Source of the DNA: Bryobacterales bacterium | GTDB taxonomy: Bacteria; Acidobacteriota; Terriglobia; Bryobacterales; Bryobacteraceae | Length of the DNA stretch: 32,349 bases | Reading direction: 5' to 3' | Assembly (NCBI GenBank): GCA_003169195.1 | Contig: PMQB01000643.1 | Coordinates: 1-32,349 of the forward strand | Shown: piece after piece, positions 1-11,037 of the stretch | How positions within the stretch are numbered: position 1 is the first letter of the stretch | Layout: each line of letters begins with the position of its first letter | Notes under the pieces: generated by a model | Database searches by the model: none | Told to the model about the DNA's origin: nothing | The model's input: the letters and a program-made list of their open reading frames with translations, nothing else | Program-made: the position numbers and the translations under genes

Positions 1-2664
1 TCCGCCGCAACCAGCTCGGCACGACTCTCAAACGTCGGGGGCGAGTGCTCGGCCCACACTTCGAGCTGCTTGTAATGTGCCGCTAAAGCTTCGAAGTGTT
101 TTGATCGACCATCAGGGGACGCAATATTCCAGGCGCCCGCGTGAGCAAGCGCCGCATAGAGGCGAAAGTCCGCGGTTTCGAACATCGCCGCCGATGTCCA
201 ATACAACCGTTGCCCCTTGAAAGCGGCCTCAGATGCTGCAGCATAATCCCCGGCGAAAAAACGAGCCTGCACCTTGCGGGTCCAATAATAGAACTCGGCG
301 AATACTAAATTCGCATTGCTCGCGAGATTGCGCTCGACCTCTGGCTCGCTGTAATCGTCGTGATCCAGGCACCCAAGCTCTGGTGTCACTCCACGTAGCG
401 TCCGAATCAGACCCAGTTGCGCTCCGCAGAGGTGAATGACCAAACCGAATCGGACCCTTTTCGCAAAAGCCAGACCGTTCTCGCATTCAGTCTGTACTTC
501 TGCAAGCGGATCTCCGACTGCCAGACAAATCGTGATGAGTTGGTCCCAGCTATAAGATGCAAAAGTAAGATCGCCAATACGATAGGCGGCGTCGAACGCG
601 CGACGCACCAGTTCACGTCCGCTGGCGACGTGCTGCGCCCATGGCATGACCATGGCGCCCAAAGACATCCAGGTTCGCGCTTGGTACCGTGTCAGTCCGC
701 GCTTCTCGACCAAGTCATAGCCCAGTTGACCGAAGCGGAATCCGTCTTTGTAGTTGCCAAGACGCGCGCCCGCAAACATCGCAAGCCAAACGTAAGCGAA
801 GCACCCGGCGTCGCTGTTGCCGTGCTCGAGGCTGAGTGTCCACGACGTTGTCGGTGTAGCCTTTGCCATCAATGCGATTCAGATCCCATACCCAGCGGCC
901 TTCACTGTAGTCAAAGCTGAGCAAGCTTTCCTCTGCCAGCGTGGAGATGAACTGAATCGCGAAGAAGGGATTGCCTGAGGTCTTTTCATGAATCAATTCC
1001 GCAAGCGGGGCGGCGCGTTCCAGTTCGCAGTGCAGACAGTCCACCAGCAATCGACGCAAGTCGTCCTGAGCGAGCGGTGTCAGAACGATGTCCTCCACTG
1101 CCGCTCCGGCCTGACGGATCGCATCGAGCTTGCGCACCAGCGGGTGCGTTGCGCTGACCTCGTTGTCCCGATACGCGCCAATGAGCAATAAGTGCCGCAG
1201 ATCGTCGCGGGTCAACAGATCCTCAAGTAGGTCGAGCGTCGCGGCATCCAGCCATTGCAAGTCGTCGAGGAAGAGTGCCAGCGGATGCTCTGGTCGTGCG
1301 AATACGCCGATAAACCGGCGAAAAACAAGCTGAAAACGTCGCTGCGCTTCCGACGGCGGTAGCTCAGGAACCGGCGGTTGTTCCCCAATGACGTGCTTCA
1401 ATTCCGGGACGAGGTCGACCATAAGCAGGCCGTTCGGATCGAGCGCCTCACGAAGCGCATCACGCCACTTGCTCAATTCTTCATCGGTCCTGCTCAGGAG
1501 TGGCCGGATGAGGCTCTGAAACGCCTGAGCCAGCGTGGCATACGGGATGTCGCGCTTGTACTGATCGAACTTGCCTGACGCAAACAGGCCGCGTGGGGGC
1601 ACGAGTGGCTTGTGGAGCTCATTTACGACAGCAGATTTGCCGATGCCGGAGTATCCGGACACCAGCACAAGTTGCGGCCGGCCACCGGCAACCATGCGGT
1701 CGAAGGCGGTAAGGAGGGTCGTGAGCTCAGGGTCGCGGCCATACAGCTTCTCAGGGATCATGAGGCGATCGGGAGTGTCATGAGAGCCGAGAGTGAACTC
1801 CTTGATCCTCCCTTTGGACTCCCATTCTGAGAGGCAGCGCCGAAGGTCGCTCTCAACTCCGGCCGCCGTTTGATACCGTTCCTCGGCCGTCTTGGAGAGC
1901 AGCTTCATCACGATAGCGGAGAGAGCTGCTGAAACGTTCCTTAACCGCTCGCTCGGTGCGGCGGGTTGCCTCGCAATATGGCAATGCACCCATTCCATCG
2001 GATCGGATGCAGTGAACGGAAGTCCGCCGGTTAGCATTTCGTAGAACGTAACTCCAAGTGAGTACAGGTCGCTGCGGGAGTCAAGGGAGCGATTTACTCG
2101 TCCCGTCTGCTCAGGCGCCATGTACGGTAGCGATCCGGCGATGAACTCCGGAGGCTCGGGCGCTTGGCGCTCGCGCGGAAGGCGCGAAGCGATGCCAAAC
2201 CCGGTGAGACGGACCCGTCCGGTTGCGAAGTCCACAAGCACGTTTGTGGGTTTGATGTCCTTGTGGATCAACCCCCGTCCGTGAAGCTGACCGACTGCGC
2301 CGGACAACGCCACCGAGAGTCGGAGGAATTGTCCCATCTCCATCGGCTGCCCGACAAAACGATCGAGCGGCTCTCCTCCTGTGTAATTAACCGCGAGCAT
2401 CGTCCGTCCACGATCACGCACCAGTTCGAGGGGCTGCAATGCCCAAGTACTGTCCAGGTAGCCCTTGAGTTCGTGCTCGTGCGCGAGGCGATTGACGCTC
2501 TCCAGAGTCGGATGCTCTACTGCGGCAGGGTTAGGTATGAACGCATGCTTCTCGCACTGACCTTCATTTAGCAATAGTCTGCAGAAGACTCGTCCGGTAT
2601 CTCGCCACAGCACCTCTACAGAATCGTTCTCCCAGCCCGCCCCGAACAAAATGGATGCTTTCAT
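1..2664 (-). pseudogene. Ser/Thr protein kinase - AAA/AAA_16 ATPase (multidomain signalling protein), internally deleted and frame-disrupted; runs off left edge
   Basis: ORF 715..2664 has kinase motifs (HKDIKPTN, GSLPYMAPEQ, SDLYSLG) and an ATPase domain (GYSGIGKSAVVNEL, LALFLDDLQWLD). After GKGYTDNVVD it runs into a non-homologous tail. In another minus frame, positions 836 to 1 are open for about 278 codons: LSLEHGNSDAGCFAYVWLAMFAGARLGNYKDGFRFGQLGYDLVEKRGLTRYQARTWMS..., which I recognise as the C-terminal region of the same family. Confidence 0.8.
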
Positions 2665-3443
2665 CTGTCCCGCCTCCCGGTGCCGGGTTCAAATCGGCAA
2701 CCTTTGCGTTAGAGGAAATGCGACGGTGCGAAGACGATGAAGCTCGCTGCAATGAGTTTTAGCAAGATTCGTCGCGAACGTCCGATAAAGACAAGAATGC
2801 ACAAAGAGAAGAATCGCATATTTTACGCCGTTATGCGTACATCGTGCTTACCTAGTAACATTTCTGGCACCTTGCACAAAACTCCGATGATAGTCGCAGG
2901 TCCAGCAGCGAAAAGATCGTAAAGAAATGTTCCTTCGTACAGACTAGCGGGAGTTTCGCCATCTTTACAGATTTCAGTCCGGTTGACCTCTGTTCAACTA
3001 CTTTTCCCTGGCCCTTCGCCATAAATGCGACTAGCGGAACTCGTACTCGAAAGCCCCTTAACTGAGGCAGCTGCGCCTTTCGAGGATTGGTGCTGATAAG
3101 CGTTCTTGCGTCCGTCAGCTCCGGGCGGATTACCGACACTCGTACAAAGGTAGAGCTTGTTTTGACATTAGGTTCGCGGTCCAAAAAACGACGTTCGAGG
3201 AGATTACTCGCGAGTAGTCGCCAAGGGTAGAGCCATCCGCGAGGTTTTGTGAGCGGATTACGGGCTATCCGGAAGTTGAGACTGCCAAGCCCGCACCAGC
3301 TAGCGCCGGTGGCTCGTGCCGACAAATACAATTCGACCTGTGTAGGGTGGCGTAATCTCTTTGCGTTGGCGATCTAGATCCTCAATAGGACACATAAACA
3401 ACCCGTAATGGCCTAGCTGCATGCGAGGAAGATACGTGAGTCA

Positions 3444-3779
3444 GTGAATCAAGAGTTTCTTTTGCGACCGTTTCCAGAGGCAAAGGGCGGTCACTCACGG
3501 CATTTGCATAGCTTTGGCCGCTGCGATGCCGTCCAGTATCTGACAGCGCGTAAATTGGCCACTACCAGACTAATGGTGAAAGGAGAAGCTGGAAAAGCGC
3601 ACAGCCTCCGCGCATGGACAATTTCCGCATTGTCATCGAAGTTCCTGGATTAGAAGATCCCCGTCATAGCGACGGCGTCATTCGTGCGGCGAGAAACTGT
3701 CTCATTCACAACACAATGCTCCACGCTCCTTCAATTGAAATTGCCGTGTCTGACGTCGAAATCTTGAAGGCATCATAGG
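3444..3779 (+). pseudogene. OsmC-like protein remnant, frame-disrupted
   Basis: Pieces in different frames: DAVQYLTARKLATT (frame of ORF 3444..3653), then KEKLEKRTASA in another frame, then from 3614 MDNFRIVIEVPGLEDPRHSDGVIRAARNCLIHNTMLHAPSIEIAVSDVEILKAS*. The last part resembles OsmC-family C-termini. Confidence 0.6.
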
Positions 3780-3799
3780 ACTCTCTACAATGGTTGTGA

Positions 3800-4426
3800 T
3801 TGAAACAAGACGAAGATCTGCAGTTGGCGAGCGACCTGATGGCGCAGAGGACAGGAGCTTTCGACCGTTTTGTCGATACGTATCATGTCAGATTGTTCCA
3901 ATATGCCTATTTAATGTGCGGGCAGCGAGAGGACGCCGAGGAAGTTTCGCAGGAAGCTCTGTTTCAGGTATTCAAGAGTTTGGACCAATTGCGCGATCCA
4001 GCTAGATTGAAATCGTGGGTGTTCCGCATCGCAAAGAACGCGTGTCTCACGAAGCGGCGAAAAAGCGTGTTTGCGCCAAAGCGCGAGTTGTCGCTCAGCG
4101 ATTATCTGCCTGCACGGAGACATGGCGACGATGCGGCCATTGAGATCGCCGATTGGTCTCATTTGCCGGAGGACGAATTTATGCAATCTGAGCTGAAGGC
4201 GACCCTGAACCGCGCTATCGCTGAGTTGCCGGACACGTACCGCTCGGTCCTTCTCCTGCGCGACGTGGAGGGCCTGAGATCCGACGAAACGGCGGAGATA
4301 TTAGATTTGAGCGTCGATACGGTGAAGCAGCGTTTACATCGTGCCCGACTAGCCGTGCGAGCCACAATCGATGAATATCTAAGAAGCCCGGAGGTTTCTG
4401 ATTATGGAACAAAACTCAAAGCTTGA
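3800..4426 (+). CDS. RNA polymerase ECF-type sigma-70 factor
   Basis: Region 2 (FDRFVDTYHVRLFQYAYLMCGQREDAEEVSQEALFQVFKSLDQLRDPARLKSWVFRIAKNAC) and region 4 (LPDTYRSVLLLRDVEGLRSDETAEILDLSVDTVKQRLHRAR); TTG start likely. Confidence 0.93.
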   Translation: MKQDEDLQLASDLMAQRTGAFDRFVDTYHVRLFQYAYLMCGQREDAEEVSQEALFQVFKSLDQLRDPARLKSWVFRIAKNACLTKRRKSVFAPKRELSLSDYLPARRHGDDAAIEIADWSHLPEDEFMQSELKATLNRAIAELPDTYRSVLLLRDVEGLRSDETAEILDLSVDTVKQRLHRARLAVRATIDEYLRSPEVSDYGTKLKA

Positions 4427-4670
4427 TGGACTATCTTGCCAGGAGATCTTTGCTCTTTTGTCTCAATACCTCGACGCTGAACTGCCCCCGGACCTCTGCG
4501 AGAAGTTATCGGGGCACATTGAGGGATGCACCCCATGCGTAGAGTTTGTGGATTCGCTGCGCCAATCCATCGCGATGTGCAGGGATCTCAGACTGGAGCA
4601 GATGCCCGGTCCGCTGGCCGAGGAAGTGCGAAACAAGATGAGACAAGCCTACGAGGGGATGGAAAGCTGA
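4404..4670 (+). CDS. Zinc-finger anti-sigma factor (zf-HC2 type)
   Basis: HIEGCTPC (Hx3Cx2C) motif; overlaps the 3' end of the ECF sigma gene by 23 nt, suggesting translational coupling. Confidence 0.85.
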   Translation: MEQNSKLDGLSCQEIFALLSQYLDAELPPDLCEKLSGHIEGCTPCVEFVDSLRQSIAMCRDLRLEQMPGPLAEEVRNKMRQAYEGMES

Positions 4671-4738
4671 AGTACTTCCCTTGATTTTTCTTTGACTCCA
4701 GCGTCACCGTTTCCAACAGTTTGCATCTTGGCTCGTGA

Positions 4739-6088
4739 ATGCAAACGAAATTCAGATCGGTGCTGGGTTTGCTTTGTCTGACTGGGCGCCTAGCCGCCCA
4801 GGAAACCCTCTCGCTCCCCCAGGCGGTGCAACTCGCTTTGCGCCAAAACAAAGCTTTGCAGGCGTCAAAGTCAACTGTAAAGGGCTCGGAAGCGCACACG
4901 CGAGGCGCTCGGTCCGGTTATTATCCAACTCTGAATTACAACGAATCGGCCACTCGCAGCAACAACCCTGTATTTGCTTTTGGCTCCTTGCTTACGCAAC
5001 ACCAGTTTGGTAGTGAAAATTTTCAAATTGGCCCTTTGAACCGACCTAATGCTTTAGATAATTTTCGTTCCTCATTAGTAGCGCAACAAACCCTATTCAA
5101 CGGCGGTCAAACGAAACATGCAATCCAAGCGAGCCGAATCTTAGAACAAGCTGCTTCCGTCGACGTGCAACGTACCGAGACGGAAGTAACGTATGACGCG
5201 GTTCGCGCGTACTTGGACGCGGTCTTAAGTGAAGCCGAATTGAAGGCCGCCGAAGAGGCCGTTAAGTCTGCCAATGCCGACCTGCAACGCGCTGAAAACG
5301 TCCATCAAGCTGGCATGTCAACCGATGCAGACGTACTTTCCATCCGTGTCCATCTGGCGCGAGTAAAGGAACAACGAATCCGTCGAACGGCCGATTTGGC
5401 CATTGCCCGGGCGGCGCTTAATGACGCTCTCGGACAGTCCTTAGACGAACAATATGACCTTACGACTCCACTGATTCGCTCCTCTGCAAATTCCGATCCG
5501 CTCCAGGCATTTGAAAAACAAGCACAAGACAAACGCCCGGAACAACTGCGCATGAAATATGCGAGTGATCTCGCCTCCGCCCAGCTTGCCCGCGAGCGGT
5601 CAGCCCTATTTCCGGTCATCTCCGTTCAGGCCGCACTGGAAGCGGATCGTCAAACCTTTGTTATCCGGGGAGGGGCCAACTGGACTGTAGCGGCTTCGCT
5701 CAATTGGAATTTATTTAATGGCTTCCGAGACAAAGAACAAATTGAAGAAGCCCACCAAAATCTGCTCAGTGCCAAGGCCGCACAAGAGCGAATGAGTTCA
5801 GCGGTGAGTTTGGAAGTACGGCGGGCTTGGGAAGAAATGCAGGCTGCCCAGGAGCGGATTGTCGTGAGCGAGGTGACGGTGGCGCAGGCTCAAGAGAGTC
5901 TGCGAATCACCCAGAACCGCTATCAAGCTGGCTTGAGCACGGTTGCCGATTTGCTTAGAACCGAAGCGGCACTCCTGGATAGCCGCACAGAATATTTGTC
6001 GGCGTTGCACGACCAACGAATTGCGACCGTTCAACTGGATGTGGCGGCTGGCCGCCTAACCGCAGACTCGGCATCACTCAAGGATTAA
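4739..6088 (+). CDS. TolC-family outer membrane efflux protein
   Basis: N-terminal signal peptide, then ETLSLPQAVQLALRQNKALQASK; repeated coiled-coil OEP pattern (NRYQAGLSTVADLLRTEAALLDSRTEYLSALHDQRIATVQLDVAAG). Confidence 0.92.
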   Translation: MQTKFRSVLGLLCLTGRLAAQETLSLPQAVQLALRQNKALQASKSTVKGSEAHTRGARSGYYPTLNYNESATRSNNPVFAFGSLLTQHQFGSENFQIGPLNRPNALDNFRSSLVAQQTLFNGGQTKHAIQASRILEQAASVDVQRTETEVTYDAVRAYLDAVLSEAELKAAEEAVKSANADLQRAENVHQAGMSTDADVLSIRVHLARVKEQRIRRTADLAIARAALNDALGQSLDEQYDLTTPLIRSSANSDPLQAFEKQAQDKRPEQLRMKYASDLASAQLARERSALFPVISVQAALEADRQTFVIRGGANWTVAASLNWNLFNGFRDKEQIEEAHQNLLSAKAAQERMSSAVSLEVRRAWEEMQAAQERIVVSEVTVAQAQESLRITQNRYQAGLSTVADLLRTEAALLDSRTEYLSALHDQRIATVQLDVAAGRLTADSASLKD

Positions 6089-6096
6089 TCAACGAC

Positions 6097-7257
6097 ATGA
6101 ACAAAGACACTTTCCTGCGGACCCTAGTCTTGCTACCGGCAATCCTATTCATCCAGGCCTGTAGTGAGCCGCCGCGCACCGCGAACGCCGGCTCAGCAAC
6201 GACACGGCTGCAGATTCACGAATTTACCGTCCAAATGCAACAGATCCCATTGTTGTATTCAGCCACGGGCACCATTCACGCACGCGTGGAATCCCAATTG
6301 GCAGGCCAGTTGATGGCCCGTGTACTGAGCGTGAGGGTGCACGAAGGAGATCGGGTGAGCGCAGGCCAAACCCTGATCACTCTCGATTCACAAGAGACGG
6401 AGGCAGCCTACCGAAAGGCAGAGGCTGGACGAGCCGAGGCACAGAGCGGCATCGCCGAAACTGAAAACAGTATTGCGGCCGCAAAGGCAAATTTGGATTT
6501 GGCAAAAGTCACGGCGCAACGAATGAAAGACTTGTATGAGAAGCGATCCATCTCACAGCAAGAGTTTGATGAAACATACGCCAAGCTCCAAACCGCGCAG
6601 GCAAACTACGAAATGGCCAAGGCGCGACGAACCGAATTGACGGACCGTATTGCGCAGAGCGACGCTTCTCTTCAGGAAGCGCAAGTCTCCCGCAGCTACA
6701 CGGCGATCAGAGCGCCTTTCAGTGGCGTCATCACGGCCCGCAATGTTGAACCAGGTGCGTTGGCTGTGCCGGGCACCTCGCTCCTGACGATAGAGGCGGG
6801 AAACGGATATCGTCTTCATGCTTATGTAGAAGAATCACGTTTATCACTGGTGCATTTGAAAGACAAAGTCAACGTGTCGCTGGATGCGCCGCCCGGAGAT
6901 CTCCAAGGCCAGGTTGGCGAGATTTCGCCCAGTTCCGACAGCAGTTCTCATAGTTACAGGGTCAAGATTGATCTTCCATCTACGGCCGCTTTACATGCCG
7001 GTCAATTCGGGCATGTATCCTTTTCGGCAGGCAATAAACAAGCTATCGCTGTACCTCTCGCTGCGGTGGTTGAAACCGGTCAATTGACGTCTGTATTTGT
7101 AGATGACGGAAGCGTAGCACGCACACGGCTTATAACACTGGGAAAGAAGTACGAAGGACAAGTCGAAGTTCTCTCCGGATTGCAGGCAGGGGAGCAGGTA
7201 ATTTATCCCGTTCCTGTTGGCTTGACCGATGGTGACAAAGTGGAGGCTCAACAGTGA
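6097..7257 (+). CDS. RND efflux periplasmic adaptor (HlyD/MFP family), probable lipoprotein
   Basis: Signal plus lipobox-like [72 protein letters not shown]. Confidence 0.92.
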   Translation: MNKDTFLRTLVLLPAILFIQACSEPPRTANAGSATTRLQIHEFTVQMQQIPLLYSATGTIHARVESQLAGQLMARVLSVRVHEGDRVSAGQTLITLDSQETEAAYRKAEAGRAEAQSGIAETENSIAAAKANLDLAKVTAQRMKDLYEKRSISQQEFDETYAKLQTAQANYEMAKARRTELTDRIAQSDASLQEAQVSRSYTAIRAPFSGVITARNVEPGALAVPGTSLLTIEAGNGYRLHAYVEESRLSLVHLKDKVNVSLDAPPGDLQGQVGEISPSSDSSSHSYRVKIDLPSTAALHAGQFGHVSFSAGNKQAIAVPLAAVVETGQLTSVFVDDGSVARTRLITLGKKYEGQVEVLSGLQAGEQVIYPVPVGLTDGDKVEAQQ

Positions 7258-10200
7258 GCACTCCGCGAAACTTAGGAATAGCCGGTCGATTCGCCAGTAT
7301 CTGGATCAACTCAAAGCTCACTCCGCTGCTAATCGTAGTATCTCTGCTGGCTGGCGTGTTCGCCGTAATTAAGCTGCCGCGGGAAGAGGAACCTCAAATC
7401 ATCGTTCCGATGGTTGACGTGTCAGTAGCCATGCCCGGAGCATCCGCTCGCGAAGTGGAAGAACGAGTCACCAAGCCAATGGAAAAGCTGCTCTGGGAAA
7501 TCCCGGGCGTGGAATACGTATACTCTACGTCAAGCCCCGGCAACTCGTTGGTGATCGTTCGCTTTCTGGTGGGTCAGGACGAAGAAAAAAGCATCGTTCG
7601 TCTGAACCAGAAACTCATGGCGAATTACGATCTGATACCGCCAGGTGCATCGCAACCTCTTGTCAAACCGCGTTCGATCGACGACGTGCCGATTTTAGCC
7701 GTCACTCTTTGGAGCAAGCGCTACGGCGACTATCAATTGCGGCAAATGGCAGCGCAAATGAGCGACACGATCAAGCAAGTACCCGATGTGTCGGCCGTAA
7801 CGCTCATTGGTGGTCAAAGGCGGCAACTGCGGGTGACGCTGGATATTGCGCGGCTGAATGCCTATCACTTGACTCCCGCCGCGGTGGTAGAAGCACTTGG
7901 CGCATCGAACCAGCGCTTTTCTTCGGGAAACCTGGATGACTGTAACCGCGAAGTTCTTTTGAAGACAGGAGAATTTCTGCGTAGTGCAAACGACGCCCAG
8001 CGCGTGGTTGTTAGCGTTTCTAACGGCAAACCGGTGTTCTTGCACGATGTGGCCGCGGTTGCCGACGAAGGAGAGGAGCCAATTCAATACGTCAGATATC
8101 GAGACCGTAACGGCTTCACAGCTCCAGCGGTGACTATCTCTGTGGCAAAGAGGAAGGGGACAAACGCCGTCGTTGTGGCCGGCAGTGTTTTGAAACGGCT
8201 CCAGTCAATGAAAGAAGCGCAGTTGCCGCGCGATGTTGAGATGACGATAACCCGCGATTACGGAGAAACGGCGGCGGAAAAATCAAACGAACTATTGATG
8301 CACATGCTGCTGGCCGTTGTCTTCGTGAGCGTACTCATTGCGTTCACTCTGGGTTTGCGCGAATCGGCCATTGTTTTTATCGCCATTCCCGTGACACTCG
8401 CGCTCACGCTGGCAGTCTTTTATCTCTACGGGTACACGCTGAATCGCATCACCCTCTTCGCGTTGATATTTTCTATCGGCATCCTGGTAGACGACGCCAT
8501 TGTGGTGGTTGAAAACATCGTCCGCCACTGGCGCAAACCGGAGAATCACGGGCGTCTCGTAACAGAGGTGGCCGTTGAAGCGGTAGATGAAGTCGGGAAT
8601 CCTACGATTCTGGCAACGCTCGCGGTAATTGCTGCGATTCTGCCCATGGCGTTCGTGGGCGGTCTGATGGGCCCCTACATGCGGCCTATTCCGATTGGCG
8701 CTAGTGCAGCCATGGCTTTCTCCGTTGTCGTGGCCTTCATGGTCACCCCTTGGGCCGCCATTAGAATTCTGAAACAACACGGGAGTGAGCACTCAAATGG
8801 GCGCGAGGACTGGTTTACGCGGCAATATCGCGTTCTTATGAATGCGCTCTTGCACCAAACAAAAGTTCGCTGGGTTTTTCTCGCTGGCGTGACCTTCTTG
8901 TTGCTGGCGTCCGTCTCACTGTTCTACTTTGGCGCAGTAAAGGTCAAGATGCTGCCCTTCGACAACAAAAGCGAATTTCAAGTGATTGTGGATATGCCAA
9001 ACGGCACCACTTTAGAACAGACTCAGCATGTAGCCGAGGCTTTGGCCAGCGAGGCGGTAAAGCAGCCAGAAGTCGTTAATATCGAAACGTATGCCGGTAT
9101 CGCCTCACCCTATAATTTCAACGGCCTCGTTCGCCATTACTATTTGCGGCAAGGCTCTGACATTGCAGACCTGCAAGTCAATCTAACGGGCAAATCAGAC
9201 CGCTCCCTCCAGAGCCACGAAATCGCCAAGCAGGTTCGCCAACGGTTGCTGCCCATCGCGCGGCAATTTGGTGCGCGGATTAAAGTTGCTGAGGTACCCC
9301 CAGGTCCGCCGGTTCTCGAAACAATGGTGGCAGAGGTGTATGGCCCAACCCAGCAAGGACAGATTACCTTGGCTGCTCAGATTCGAGACATTTTCAAGCG
9401 AACGAATGGCGTTGTCGACGCCGACTGGTATGTAGAGGACGATCAAACTGAGTATCGCTTGCTTGTCGACAAAGAGAGGGCTGCCATTAGCGGAGTCACA
9501 GACGACCAAATTGCGCGAACCATTCAGTCTGCGTCGGAAGGCTATTCCGCCGGACTCATGCACGTTGATTCTTCCAAAGAAGATGTGCCCATCGTTGTCC
9601 GCGTGAACCGGGCCGACCGTTCGTCCATCTCTCAACTCCTGACGCTTCGCGTGCCAGGTAGCGATGGTAAACAGATTCCTCTTTCAGACCTCGTCCACGT
9701 CGAGAAAACGCTGATTGACAAAAGCATCTATCATAAAAACCTCATGCCTGTCACCTACGTTACCGCCGATCTGGCAGGCACAATTGAGAGTCCCGTATAT
9801 GCCGTCTTGCAAATCGGTCCAGAGATCGACAAGCTGAAAGCGCCGGGCGGGTACTCAATAGAGCAGCATATGGCCGCTTTGCCCGACTCGTCGGCCAAGT
9901 ACTCGATGAAATGGGATGGTGAATGGCACATCAGCTATGAAGTGTTCCGTGATTTAGGAATCGCCTTTGCTGCAGTGCTTATCCTCATTTATGGATTGCT
10001 CGTGGGATGGTTTGAATCGCTTCTAACGCCAGTGATAATAATGGTGGCCATCCCGTTCTCGTTAGTCGGAATTGTGCCAGCACACGGCGCGCTCCACGCA
10101 TTTTTTACCGCGACATCGATGATTGGCTTCATTGCCGGTGCCGGCATCGTAGTACGCAATTCAATCATTCTCGTGGATTTCATTGAACTGCGCCTTCGCG

Positions 10201-10454
10201 ACGGCATGGCGTTGGATCAAGCTGTCATCGAGGCAGGAGCCGTTCGGTTCCGGCCAATGATGCTGACTGCGGCAGCGGTTGTGGCGGGATCTGCAGTGAT
10301 TCTGTTCGATCCGATTTTCCAAGGTTTGGCTATCGCCCTGATGGCGGGCGAAATTGCGTCCCTGGCTTTTTCGCGAATGACAGTCCCCGTCGTTTACTTT
10401 CTGATGCATCGGCGAAGAGCAGTGGCAGCATCGCAAAATATGCCGAACGCCTGA
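7254..10454 (+). CDS. RND transporter permease (AcrB/HAE-type)
   Basis: 1066 aa; [38 protein letters not shown]4 [19 protein letters not shown]-terminal [52 protein letters not shown]; start overlaps the adaptor stop. Confidence 0.95.
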   Translation: MSTPRNLGIAGRFASIWINSKLTPLLIVVSLLAGVFAVIKLPREEEPQIIVPMVDVSVAMPGASAREVEERVTKPMEKLLWEIPGVEYVYSTSSPGNSLVIVRFLVGQDEEKSIVRLNQKLMANYDLIPPGASQPLVKPRSIDDVPILAVTLWSKRYGDYQLRQMAAQMSDTIKQVPDVSAVTLIGGQRRQLRVTLDIARLNAYHLTPAAVVEALGASNQRFSSGNLDDCNREVLLKTGEFLRSANDAQRVVVSVSNGKPVFLHDVAAVADEGEEPIQYVRYRDRNGFTAPAVTISVAKRKGTNAVVVAGSVLKRLQSMKEAQLPRDVEMTITRDYGETAAEKSNELLMHMLLAVVFVSVLIAFTLGLRESAIVFIAIPVTLALTLAVFYLYGYTLNRITLFALIFSIGILVDDAIVVVENIVRHWRKPENHGRLVTEVAVEAVDEVGNPTILATLAVIAAILPMAFVGGLMGPYMRPIPIGASAAMAFSVVVAFMVTPWAAIRILKQHGSEHSNGREDWFTRQYRVLMNALLHQTKVRWVFLAGVTFLLLASVSLFYFGAVKVKMLPFDNKSEFQVIVDMPNGTTLEQTQHVAEALASEAVKQPEVVNIETYAGIASPYNFNGLVRHYYLRQGSDIADLQVNLTGKSDRSLQSHEIAKQVRQRLLPIARQFGARIKVAEVPPGPPVLETMVAEVYGPTQQGQITLAAQIRDIFKRTNGVVDADWYVEDDQTEYRLLVDKERAAISGVTDDQIARTIQSASEGYSAGLMHVDSSKEDVPIVVRVNRADRSSISQLLTLRVPGSDGKQIPLSDLVHVEKTLIDKSIYHKNLMPVTYVTADLAGTIESPVYAVLQIGPEIDKLKAPGGYSIEQHMAALPDSSAKYSMKWDGEWHISYEVFRDLGIAFAAVLILIYGLLVGWFESLLTPVIIMVAIPFSLVGIVPAHGALHAFFTATSMIGFIAGAGIVVRNSIILVDFIELRLRDGMALDQAVIEAGAVRFRPMMLTAAAVVAGSAVILFDPIFQGLAIALMAGEIASLAFSRMTVPVVYFLMHRRRAVAASQNMPNA

Positions 10455-10717
10455 GAATCCTCACCTCGCTGACGCCGTCGGGCGGACTGGTCAATGTGAT
10501 GTGCACGGCAAGCCCAAGAAACTGGTCGTTTCCGTCTCCAACTTTAAGCGATCGGCGTCCTGTGAAGGTCTTCCGATAGCCATCAATTTTCCCCAATAGA
10601 GTGGCTCCGAAATAAACTTCGAACAGATCGTCTTCCATTTGTCACAATCCTACCGACTCGTGGCGTTGCCATTGACATCCCAATTGGCGCAGTCCTGCGG
10701 CGTAAGGGTCTCACTTC

Positions 10718-10891
10718 TTATAGGTTCAGTAGTGAGGGGGTTAAAGGTGCTACGGAGACGGGGGCCCAGTTGTTCGCGGGAGCGCAGCTATAGAGGTTAA
10801 CGTTCTTCGCCTGCGTTGCGAGGTCGACGAATGTCTGACCGCACAAAGAGAAGATGAACACGACCAGGAAAGCCAGCGAGTACTTCTTCAC
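10718..10891 (-). CDS. Small secreted protein/peptide (57 aa), possibly a shortened or decayed gene
   Basis: Translated by hand from GTG at 10891: VKKYSLAFLVVFIFSLCGQTFVDLATQAKNVNLYSCAPANNWAPVSVAPLTPSLLNL*. Signal-peptide-like N-terminus; SD-like AAAGGAA upstream of GTG. Not in the supplied ORF track (short, GTG start). Confidence 0.5.
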   Translation of the reverse strand: MKKYSLAFLVVFIFSLCGQTFVDLATQAKNVNLYSCAPANNWAPVSVAPLTPSLLNL

Positions 10892-11037
10892 AACGATTAG
10901 TTCCTTTAGAAGAAAGGGAGTGTGGCTGGTCCCGGTTAGGGGAGGCGGATGCGACGTTTTCTGGAACTACGTTGGCTTGGGGGTTGTGCGGACTAACCGG
11001 GCAAGCAGCTCTGAGCAAAAAACGGCGTACGGAAAGT

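Noticed and set aside
2852-3331. 159-aa minus ORF
   Set aside because: No recognisable domain and atypical composition; treated as non-coding or decayed sequence.
10330-10638. 102-aa minus ORF (MEDDLFEVYFGATLLGKIDGYRKTF...)
   Set aside because: The N-terminal part looks mildly plausible, but about 125 nt overlaps the RND permease 3' end antisense and no domain is recognised; not supportable from sequence alone.
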